Part shown: positions 46,401-53,756 of the stretch, piece by piece
Layout: each line of letters opens with the position of its first letter
How positions within the stretch are numbered: the stretch's first letter is position 1
Origin: Paenibacillus sonchi
GTDB lineage: Bacteria; Bacillota; Bacilli; Paenibacillales; Paenibacillaceae
Assembly (NCBI RefSeq): GCF_016772475.1
Contig: NZ_CP068595.1
Coordinates: 3,596,001-3,660,000 of the forward strand
Direction: 5' to 3'
Length of the DNA stretch: 64,000 nucleotides
The notes under the pieces: model-generated
What the model saw: the letters and a program-made list of their open reading frames with translations, nothing else
The model's database searches: none
What the model was told of the DNA's origin: nothing
Made by a program: the position numbers and the translations under genes

Positions 46401-46602
46401 TACCCACTGTACGTAAACTTCCTGTGTCTAAGCTGGGAGCAAAAGCATCGTGAATCTCCCATACTGTGCCACTTTGTGAAGTCACCCGGGTTAAAGCATC
46501 AGCGGTTTGAAACGGAATCACTGCCGAAGCCATAACTGATAGCGCAATGGAAGTAGCCATAACTTGCCTTTTAGTCTTACGCAGACGTTTTAACTTATTC
46601 AT
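43492..46602 (-). CDS. Secreted amidase-signature enzyme with three C-terminal SLH domains
   Basis: This 1036-residue protein starts at ATG 46602 after AAAGGAG, with a signal peptide (VMATSIALSVMASAVIPF, cut after ADA). An N-terminal beta-rich domain of about 300 residues is followed by an amidase-signature domain: catalytic Lys in GIPIAIKDIYDTKDMPTTGG and the Ser pair in SFGSSGGSAVSVA. A Pro/Thr linker and three SLH motifs (FADTLNHWAKASIDLLIAKG, GYADGTFRPDSGLTRAEAI and repeats) anchor it to the wall. The usual GxQTxGS segment is altered to MGSQTGVSLYAPTTGAS. Likely substrate is an extracellular amide or peptide. Confidence 0.92.
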   Translation of the reverse strand: MNKLKRLRKTKRQVMATSIALSVMASAVIPFQTADALTRVTSQSGTVWEIHDAFAPSLDTGSLRTVGTTQVQGFGNIFVKVSSPSASLMNGQMMRGFDLKYDGVNRFTSTQSVNLGNVTVTRDVYVDTINNRTRFFDTFTNKNDMAVKIDVSFGGSLGYGTAANASVVKATYSNDLEVTTDDSWIVVDSSAKNNNPLGIAVGSPYPFHNGLTALGNQQQNPFTTPLAKSGNEANFYGFINTLNIEPGQSKSLVHFVQVGEAGEAGLNNLVTTLNGLNQQLDVSGLTHAQIRSISNWDISAIEGLDTGDNLVIPDAPAAKTFVTSSPYDVVNKSIAEMQQDMINGKTTSVQITQAYLDRIKAYDEGQLGFHAFLHVSETALAQAKAADNARAQGAKGDLLGIPIAIKDIYDTKDMPTTGGSKALEGWRPESDAFQVNKLREAGAVIIGKVNTSEFANSGSFSESGWMQTWNALYPSKTSFGSSGGSAVSVAADFAAAAMGSQTGVSLYAPTTGASLKSFRGTDGMASTTGVLPLTWGQDYAGPIAKTVTDLAIMLNATTGTDPQDIFTVTADADHKRPVNWKEALDANALKGKKIGYIPSSFVSSYADDDTGQAVKDKFSELQAAGATMVEMSAIPSAPSRPSGINGSTEGWARYIELHKNFPYLDGASVLASDKVLIYNQRGYTQPARMTEQAVQDYIKYRSDYKEVIKGWMDENGVDAVVYAGFISDVYNNDAAASQLSSDRNTGVLTSNVGLPTVVVPVGTNDSGYSISMQLVGRAWDDAKVLGMGYALEQQSQARLLTAFAPALQYVPSPTNPDPTDNGTTNPNLGTGEGPVTPPATTTPTPTPAPTAPAETTTPTPKPEVVSFADTLNHWAKASIDLLIAKGLLTGYADGTFRPDSGLTRAEAIKVIATYMGLEGQASNFTDVSSTHWANKYIGAAAGSGLMNGYSDGTFRPNDKISRSELATLITRAFKLTGTGNTSFKDVQRNAWYYDSIDALASNKIITGYADSTFKPGQDITRAEFATMVSRLSENLN

Positions 46603-46971
46603 TTGGCAATCTCCTTTTCCTATGTATATTATTAATAATGTTAGGTAATATAACATTGTATATTAATTCAGTCAATGAATAATATGAAATTGAACTATTT
46701 TTAGAGTTTTCAACAAAGAGAAAATACTATAATTATTATAATGTGTAATATAAATGGCAATTTTAAGGCGTGATATATAACGCTTTATGTTATATATTGT
46801 TCTAGATGCTTTTGGATATACTTGGTAAAGGTTAGTACTATGGATACATAAACAACAGTTAAGGGGACTCATAAAGCTGAAGGAGAATTTATTCTTGAAA
46901 CAGATAGAAGTGGAATAAAATAGTATTTAAATGAATTACCTGAATGGGGCAAAATTGAAATGAGGATCAAG
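46603..46971. other. AT-rich gap upstream of the amidase
   Basis: No gene is supported. The stretch is very A/T-rich and must hold the amidase promoter on the minus strand. It ends exactly where homology to sigK begins. Confidence 0.5.
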
Positions 46972-47242
46972 TTATAGATATCCTTGGCTCGGAGGCCGAC
47001 GATGTGATCAAGGAAGTCGATCTGAAGATCGAGAAGAGCAAGATCTACCGCAATCTCGACATCCTGGATGACCGGGAGAAGGAGGTCGTAGTCGGCCGCT
47101 TTGGCCTGGATACGGGGGGCGAGGAGCGGACGCAGCGGGAGATTGCGAAGGAGCTGGGGATTTCGCGGAGCTATGTTTCACGGATAGAGAAAAGGGCGCT
47201 GATGAAGCTGTATCATGAGTTTTATAAGGCGAAGCGGTGAGT
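46972..47242 (+). repeat. Partial second copy of sigK (3' 271 bp)
   Basis: This matches 28253-28523 without gaps, 261 of 271 positions, from codon 145 (TTATAGATATCC) through the stop codon. All ten differences are synonymous. The region encodes sigma region 4 only ([20 protein letters not shown] to FYKAKR) and has no start signal, so it is not a working gene. It is a direct repeat, 18,719 bp from the first copy. Confidence 0.93.
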
Positions 47243-47447
47243 ATGGCGATTGTAGACTACCAAAAACAACCGTAGATAAAGGATCTTCGTGGACTTCAGT
47301 TTATTGAAAGAAGTCCAAAGTTTCTTTATAATAGGAAGAATGAAGGCGGTATTTTTACATTATTTCCCTATGGAAGTCCTTAAGAAGTGAGTTTTTTACA
47401 GGTAAAAGGGATTTCTGTTTTATTAGACCACAAAGGAGAAGTTAAGC

Positions 47448-48047
47448 ATGAAGAGCAAATGGTTAAAGGTGATGACAATTATAATCGGCACTACTATTGT
47501 TGCAGCTGCACTTAAGCATCCTCATCCCTTGGCGATCGCAACGGTCAAAGCTTCCTCAAAGGTGATTCAGACGGAACCACACATATACAGCAGTACGAAC
47601 GCTTTTATCAATCATTACAATAAGAAATCCAAGCTTGGACCGATTGAATCCTATGCGATCATAAAGAAGTATGGAGAAATTAAGTTACAGGCCAGTCTTG
47701 GAGGATATGGTTCGATGACCGCTGTAATGAATGTGGATAAAAGCTTGAGAAACATCGTATATCAGCAAAAATACATGTACTATCCGCAAGAAACATTAGA
47801 TGATATGAAGAAAAATGGCATTGAGGGTGATGGGGGAGTAGAAATATTTTTGACTATAGAAACGCTACTATCGATATTTTCACCTGATGCCACAATAGAG
47901 GAACAACAAGAAGTGATCGCTATGTTTGACCACACGCCAAGACTAGATCCTAAACAGGCTAGCTGGAGGACGGCTAAAATCGGGAATATTACCTACAGTC
48001 TTCATATGTCGGAGGAGGGAATGTGCTCGTTCAAAGTCTCTCGGTAA
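47448..48047 (+). CDS. Exported protein of unknown function
   Basis: This 199-residue protein has a signal peptide (KVMTIIIGTTIVAAALKH) and a mixed polar body with no cysteine-type lipobox. ATG 47448 has AAAGGAG upstream. I recognise no domain. It is followed by a terminator very similar to the one after sigK, and it is the first gene beyond the second sigK 3' copy, so it may be the original neighbour of sigK. Confidence 0.7.
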   Translation: MKSKWLKVMTIIIGTTIVAAALKHPHPLAIATVKASSKVIQTEPHIYSSTNAFINHYNKKSKLGPIESYAIIKKYGEIKLQASLGGYGSMTAVMNVDKSLRNIVYQQKYMYYPQETLDDMKKNGIEGDGGVEIFLTIETLLSIFSPDATIEEQQEVIAMFDHTPRLDPKQASWRTAKIGNITYSLHMSEEGMCSFKVSR

Positions 48048-48063
48048 TTAACAATAAGCGATT

Positions 48064-48100
48064 AAAAAGCAACTCGTCTGCGGATGAGTTGCTTTTTGTT
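48064..48100 (+). terminator. Terminator resembling the sigK terminator
   Basis: AAAAAGCAACTCGTC-TGCG-GATGAGTTGCTTTTTG gives a strong stem and T-run and matches 28530-28563 closely. Confidence 0.85.
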
Positions 48101-48206
48101 TTTAAACTAAGCAGCTTATCGTCCCGGTAGTTTTAGAAACCAGGATGTTACTATTAGAGGGGGAAAGTAAGCATTGACAAGAAAAAATAAACAGGATAAT
48201 TTTAAG

Positions 48207-48218
48207 GTAAGCGTTTAC
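48207..48218. promoter_or_regulatory. Operator-like palindrome GTAAGCGTTTAC, site 1
   Basis: It is near-palindromic, 149 bases upstream of the kinase start. It resembles cre/LacI-family sites (TGNAANCGNTNNCA), although the outer bases differ from cre. Confidence 0.5.
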
Positions 48219-48292
48219 GTATACATATTGCACTCAATTTTTTCGGATGGGGAGAGGAAGTTCTCAATAAAGATATAGTTTTACTCATTGGA

Positions 48293-48304
48293 GTAAACGT
48301 TTAC
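48293..48304. promoter_or_regulatory. Operator-like palindrome GTAAACGTTTAC, site 2
   Basis: This is a perfect 12-bp palindrome, 86 bp from site 1, suited to a LacI/CcpA-type repressor. Two sites could permit looping over the promoter of the carbohydrate operon. Confidence 0.55.
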
Positions 48305-48366
48305 GTTGTGCTTGCACTATCTCTACAGGTAAGAAAAGATGATCCTGGCCACAGAAAGGATACATT

Positions 48367-50117
48367 ATGAAAAACAGGAAAAACTCACTGGGTGTAAGGC
48401 TTATTCAACTGTTTGCCGCTATAACTGTTCCGCTCCTCTCTGTGCTGTTTGCAGGGGGGTACTATGCCAAGGCTAATGTATTGGATCAGGTATCCAGATC
48501 CTATCAGAATTTAGTAAATTCCAATCTGAAAATGATGGAGAGCAGTCTGGAGGACATTACGATTAATCTGGTGGATATTGTCGATCACGACGTGAATTTT
48601 CTTCAATTCAATCGTCCAGGGCTGACAGATTCCGAATATTATTTTGCCCGTATGGGGATTATGCAAAGAAATCAAGCCTATCAGGCATATTATCATAGCG
48701 TGGACATGTTTTATCTACACTCCAGCGTCAATGATACGTTGACACTATCCAATGTATTAGGAACGACGGAGGATTATATGGATGAGGTACGGACCTGGAT
48801 TACGAACAGGGTTCACAATGAAGATTATTTAGAACCACTCCAGTACAAATGGACAATCGTTAAGATTGCCGGGGATTACTATTTAAACCGGACAGTCAGC
48901 AATAATCTGGGCGATCCCTCCTATATTGGCGCGCTTATCCGAATCGACTCCATGCGCTCACCGCTGGGCAATCTAAACCTGCAATCCGGCGGCGATGTTC
49001 TGATCGTGGATAATGAAGGGAATATCTTAACCAGTCCTTCAGAAACAATGGGCTACGACTTCAAGCTGCCGCGTGAGAAGTTGAACCGGAATTCTTCGTT
49101 TTCTTTTTCGCATGATGGCGTGAAACTATTCGTTGTGTCCAGCCAGTCAGCCGCCCTGGGGATCAATCTTTCGGTGGTCATTCCCGATTCAGAGCTGCTT
49201 CAGGGATTGAATATCTTCCAGATGATTATTAATGTTCTTCCCTTTTTGTTTTGATTATTTTGCTGGTTTACTTATATTATTTTCGCCGTATGGTCATCCG
49301 CCCGATTCTGGATTTGCTGGGAGGCATCCACCGCATCCGTAAAGGGTCTATGGAAACCCAGCTTCCTTCTTCTAACCTGTTGGAGTTTCAAGCACTGAAT
49401 CAAGCGTTCAATAGCATGGTTGTGGAAATTCAAGACTTGAAAATTGATGTATACGAGGAACGGTTAAACGCACAAAAAGCAGAATTGAAGCATTTGCAAA
49501 TGCAAATTAATCCGCACTTTTTTCTGAACACACTCAATATCATTTTTCAGCTTGCCGACCTGAAACGTTATGAACTGGTAAAAAAGACAGTACGCCATCT
49601 GGTGCGGTATTTCCGTTTTATGCTTCAGATCAAGGATAACAGCATTACTTTGGGACAAGAACTGGAGCATCTCCGCAATTATCTCGAAATTCAAAAAATG
49701 CGTTACCAGCAATCGTTTGATTTTCAGATTACCGTGGATGAAGAGATTAGCGGCGCCTCTATACCTTCCTTGATTATTCAGCCCTTTGTAGAAAATGCCA
49801 TGCTTCACGGTATAAGTTTGAAAACAGAGACGTTCAATCTCCGGATATCGGCAGTCCAATCAGAAGAAGAGGCCGATATTATGATCATTGAAATCGCGGA
49901 TAACGGAAAAGGCAGCAGTGCCCGGAAACTACAGGAATTAAATTCACCGGATTACACACCCGGAACGGAGGACGGGCATATTGGCATCTGGAATGTCAAA
50001 AAAAGGTTGGCCATGCGGTATCAGGAGAAAGCTGACATTTACTTCAGCGAAAATGAGCCGACCGGATTCCGTGTGCGTCTGATATTGCCCGTTGAATATG
50101 CAGAAGGAGAACGATAA
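48367..50117 (+). pseudogene. YesM-type sensor histidine kinase, split by a -1 frameshift in a T run
   Basis: The first frame (48367-49254) holds a membrane helix and a large extracellular sensor domain, ending INVLPFLF. The second (from 49251) continues IILLVYLYYFRRMVIRPIL as second helix plus HAMP, then His_kinase (LQMQINPHFFLNTLNIIFQL, the phospho-His region) and ATPase (IIQPFVENAMLHG, EIADNGKG). One more T in the run at 49249-49252 joins them in a kinase of about 583 residues. The response regulator at 50121 follows directly. If real, sensing is uncoupled from the kinase. Confidence 0.88.
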
Positions 50118-50120
50118 GCC

Positions 50121-51746
50121 ATGCGATTATTAATTGTAGATGATGAACAATTCGCTGTAGAGGGGATTCTCTATTGCTGCGACTGGAAGGAGTTTGGGGT
50201 AGAAGAGGTCTTGACGGCCAATAGAGCAGACAGAGCCAGGGATATTGTAAATGATAAAAAAATAGATTTGCTGATTTGCGATATTGAGATGCCCGATGAA
50301 GACGGGCTTTCGCTGGTTGGCTGGGTGAGGGAGCACTCTCCCTGGACGGAATCGATATTTTTGACCTGCCATTCCGAATTTTCCTACGCCAAAAAAGCAG
50401 TTAACCTCGGAAGTTTTGATTACCTGCTGAAGCCTGTTGACTCAGATGAACTGTTGTCTGCCGTATCGGGTATGATTGCAGCCATCCGCGAGAAGGAAGA
50501 GTATGAGTCTTACAATAAAATGTACCATAAGTATCTAAATCTGTGGCAAAAAGAAAAGCCGAAGCGTGTGGAGCGTTTCTGGCAGGACCTGTTGTCTCGC
50601 AGCATCCTGTCCTTCGGGGATTTTTTTGAACGGGAGCTGGCAGGTGCCGGCGTAGGGTTAACCACTGGAGATTTGGTGCTTCCCATTCTAATCAGCATTG
50701 AGGAGTGGAGCAAACCCTTAAATCAGCGTGATCAGGAAATCATGGAATATGCTGTGAAGAAAGCATCGGAGGAATTTTTTACAGAAGAGCAACAAGGCGA
50801 GGCAGTCACAGACAAAAGCGGGGTTTTGTTCATTCTGCTGTACGCCAAAGGTGAGGAAGAAGGAGAACGGGCGGCTGAGAAGCCTAGAATTCAGAAGCTC
50901 ACTGCCATGGGAAAACGTTTTATTAAGGCATGCCAGGAGTTGTTCTATAGTATAGTAACCTGCTATGTCGGCTCGTTCAAACCCCTTCAAGAGCTGCCGG
51001 GAATGTGCGAAAGCTTAAAGATTATGGAGCGTGACAATATCTCAAGGACGCAATCGGTGCTCTTATACTTGCCGCAAGACCAGATATTACTGTCACCTAA
51101 TTTGGATGACATCCGGCTCGATGACCTGATCTCTTATATGCTAAGCGGAAAGCGTGAGTCCGCTGTCCGCTTTATTCATAACCTGACAGAGAAATTGGAA
51201 GCCAATCCTTGCTTTCAGGGAAGAAATCTGGATGCATTGCATCAGGATACAATGCAGATTATATACCACTTCCTGCAGGTAAGAGGAATCAATGCAGGAA
51301 GTATTGTCCTGTTTTCAGACTGGACAACCGCCCATATTCGGGGACTGCTTCAGTACAGGCATTGGGCAGAGGGGATCGTCTCAGCCGTCATGGAAACAGA
51401 ATTCGAGCGGCAGGAAAAGGGTGGTGTGATTGAACGATCCATTCGATACATCCAGCAAAATGTAGAGGAAGAGATCTCAAGAGCGAGTGTCGCTGATTAT
51501 GTGGGATTGAACCCAGCCTATCTTTCCAGGCTGTTTAAAAAAGAGACAGGCCAAAACCTTATTGATTTCCTGATTTCGGTGAAGATGAACCGTACCCGCG
51601 AACTCTTGGACACAACGGATATGTCTGTCAGTTCGATAGCGCAACAGGTAGGGTACAGTAATTTTTCGCATTTCACTAAAATGTTCCGCAAGCAGTTTGA
51701 CGTTAATCCTCAGGAATATCGCAAGGTCACAAAACGATTAGACTGA
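50121..51746 (+). CDS. AraC-type response regulator (YesN-like)
   Basis: This 541-residue regulator has a receiver (VDDEQFAVEGI, phospho-acceptor in DLLICDIEMPDEDGLS, FDYLLKPVDSDE), a long middle region, and two AraC helix-turn-helix motifs (RASVADYVGLNPAYLSRLFK, VSSIAQQVGYSNFSHFTKMF). It is the partner of the kinase at 48367 and is expected to activate the transporter/glycosidase genes 51822-58756 when substrate is sensed outside the cell. Confidence 0.94.
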   Translation: MRLLIVDDEQFAVEGILYCCDWKEFGVEEVLTANRADRARDIVNDKKIDLLICDIEMPDEDGLSLVGWVREHSPWTESIFLTCHSEFSYAKKAVNLGSFDYLLKPVDSDELLSAVSGMIAAIREKEEYESYNKMYHKYLNLWQKEKPKRVERFWQDLLSRSILSFGDFFERELAGAGVGLTTGDLVLPILISIEEWSKPLNQRDQEIMEYAVKKASEEFFTEEQQGEAVTDKSGVLFILLYAKGEEEGERAAEKPRIQKLTAMGKRFIKACQELFYSIVTCYVGSFKPLQELPGMCESLKIMERDNISRTQSVLLYLPQDQILLSPNLDDIRLDDLISYMLSGKRESAVRFIHNLTEKLEANPCFQGRNLDALHQDTMQIIYHFLQVRGINAGSIVLFSDWTTAHIRGLLQYRHWAEGIVSAVMETEFERQEKGGVIERSIRYIQQNVEEEISRASVADYVGLNPAYLSRLFKKETGQNLIDFLISVKMNRTRELLDTTDMSVSSIAQQVGYSNFSHFTKMFRKQFDVNPQEYRKVTKRLD

Positions 51747-51821
51747 GGTTATAAAAACGGCAGAGCAGTTGCAGACAGCTCCTTATAATTAAGCCATAAC
51801 CCAATAAGAAGGTGTGGAACT

Positions 51822-52784
51822 ATGGCTTCGGAAAAAGCATTCATAACCCAACCCGGCATCTCACAGCCCAATACAAAATGGAGACACTTATGGAAGTACA
51901 GGGCATTAATTGTTCTGGCGATGCCGGGAATACTGCTGATGTTAATCAATAACTATCTGCCGATGTTTGGTATTTTTTTGGCCTTCAAGGACCTGAATTA
52001 TACAGACGGCATATGGGATAGCAAATGGATCGGACTGGACAACTTTAAGTTTTTGTTTGCTTCCAACGACGCTTGGCTGATCATTAAGAACACTTTGCTG
52101 TACAACATTAGCTTTTTGCTGATTAATACGATATTAGCTGTGATGCTGGCCCTTCTCCTTAACGAGGTTAAAAATAAATTTGCCTCTAAATTCTTTCAGA
52201 GCACTGTGATCTTGCCCAATTTTATTTCCATGGTCATTGTTGGCTACATCGTCTATGGATTTTTGAATCCGGAGCTGGGGTTCGCTAATAAATTTATTTT
52301 GGAGCCTTTCGGTATTGACCCTAAAAATTGGTACGCGGAAGCGCAGCATTGGCCATATATCTTGACCATTGTTAACACATGGAAGAATGTGGGTTACGCG
52401 GCCGTCGTCTATCTGGCAGCCATTGTTGGGATAGACTCTGAATATTATGAAGCCGCTGTCATTGATGGAGCCAGCCGCTGGAAGCAAATGACGAAAATTA
52501 CGATTCCTCTGATTGCCCCGATCATTATTATCATGACATTGCTGGCGATTGGCCGGATTTTCAACGCCGATTTCGGTCTGTTTTATCAGGCGACAATGGC
52601 ATCCGGTATGATCAAAGAGACAACAGAAGTTATTGATACCTATGTATACAGCGCACTAATGGTCACCGGCGATACGGGACTCGCCTCCTCGGCAGGGCTG
52701 TTGCAATCCGTTGTTGGCTTTACACTTGTCGTGACTGTCAACCTGATTGTTCGTAAATTCAGCAGAGAAAATGCTCTATTTTAA
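51822..52784 (+). CDS. Sugar ABC transporter permease (LplB-like)
   Basis: This 320-residue permease has six membrane helices with the LplB N-terminus (LIVLAMPGILLMLINNYLPM, FGIFLAFKDLNY) and the EAA loop (EYYEAAVIDGASRWKQMTKI). It forms a channel with 52796 and receives substrate from 53757. As usual in this family no ATPase gene is adjacent; an MsmX-like shared ATPase elsewhere is expected. Confidence 0.94.
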   Translation: MASEKAFITQPGISQPNTKWRHLWKYRALIVLAMPGILLMLINNYLPMFGIFLAFKDLNYTDGIWDSKWIGLDNFKFLFASNDAWLIIKNTLLYNISFLLINTILAVMLALLLNEVKNKFASKFFQSTVILPNFISMVIVGYIVYGFLNPELGFANKFILEPFGIDPKNWYAEAQHWPYILTIVNTWKNVGYAAVVYLAAIVGIDSEYYEAAVIDGASRWKQMTKITIPLIAPIIIIMTLLAIGRIFNADFGLFYQATMASGMIKETTEVIDTYVYSALMVTGDTGLASSAGLLQSVVGFTLVVTVNLIVRKFSRENALF

Positions 52785-52795
52785 AGGAGACCAAT

Positions 52796-53674
52796 ATGAA
52801 CCAAAAGAGAACCAACCCCATCATCGTCATTGTTTTGACATTGTTTAGCTTGGCGTGCCTGATCCCGTTCTGGCTCGTGTTCATGATATCGGTGGCCGAC
52901 GAAAATTGGGTAACCGCTCACGGATACAGCTTTTGGCCCGGCAAATTCAGCCTTGTCGCTTACCAGTATTTAATTGAAGATGCCGAGAAAATATTGCGGG
53001 CTTACGGCGTGTCGGCTTTGGTTACAGTGATTGGTGTGGTCGTCAGTTTGTTCGTGACTTCCGCAATGGCCTACGCCTTGTCACGGAAAGAGTTTCCGCT
53101 CAGAGGGGCTCTTAGCTTCTACATCTTGATCACCATGCTGTTTTCGGGAGGTTTGCTGCCCTGGTATCTTGTATACACCCGCTTTTTACATGTTCAGGAT
53201 ACTTTGGTGGCGTTAATCATTCCGGGTCTGATCGGCGGCTTCAATGTCATTATCATGCGGACTTTCTTTACGAACAGCATTCCGCCTTCCCTGATTGATT
53301 CTTCTCAGATCGATGGTGCAGGAGAATTCCGGACATATTTCAGCATTATTTTGCCGCTGTCACTTCCTGTCATGGCCACGATTGGGCTCTTCACCACCGT
53401 ATCCTACTGGAATGACTGGTTTACAAGCCTGGTCTTCATCCAGAATGAGAAGCTATTCTCTCTGCAGTATTTGTTGACCAAAACCTTGATGAATGCTTCG
53501 TTCCTGCAGACGATAGCCAATAAGGCCTATAGCTCGACCGCACAGGTCACGACGCCGCTGGAATCTATCCGAATGGCGATGGCAATGATTGCAATCGGTC
53601 CACTGGTGCTGGTGTTCCCTTTCCTGCAGAAGTATTTTGTAAGGGGTCTTACCGTAGGCGCTGTGAAAGGCTGA
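52796..53674 (+). CDS. Sugar ABC transporter permease (YtcP-like)
   Basis: This 292-residue permease has six helices, the EAA loop in LIDSSQIDGAGEFRTYFSII, and the typical end KYFVRGLTVGAVKG. AAAGGAG lies before the ATG, 11 bases after the previous gene. It is the second half of the importer channel. Confidence 0.94.
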   Translation: MNQKRTNPIIVIVLTLFSLACLIPFWLVFMISVADENWVTAHGYSFWPGKFSLVAYQYLIEDAEKILRAYGVSALVTVIGVVVSLFVTSAMAYALSRKEFPLRGALSFYILITMLFSGGLLPWYLVYTRFLHVQDTLVALIIPGLIGGFNVIIMRTFFTNSIPPSLIDSSQIDGAGEFRTYFSIILPLSLPVMATIGLFTTVSYWNDWFTSLVFIQNEKLFSLQYLLTKTLMNASFLQTIANKAYSSTAQVTTPLESIRMAMAMIAIGPLVLVFPFLQKYFVRGLTVGAVKG

Positions 53675-53756
53675 TCCCGGTATAATGCCGGATTAGTATA
53701 CGCAAGCAAATGTTCCAAAGGCAAAAATAGAAGGATTCCAGGGAGGGCTATTGTTT

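Noticed and set aside
47004..47240. Possible spoIIIC-like gene (sigma region 4 only)
   Set aside because: It has no ribosome site or start signal and is simply the 3' part of the duplicated sigK; listed as a repeat instead.
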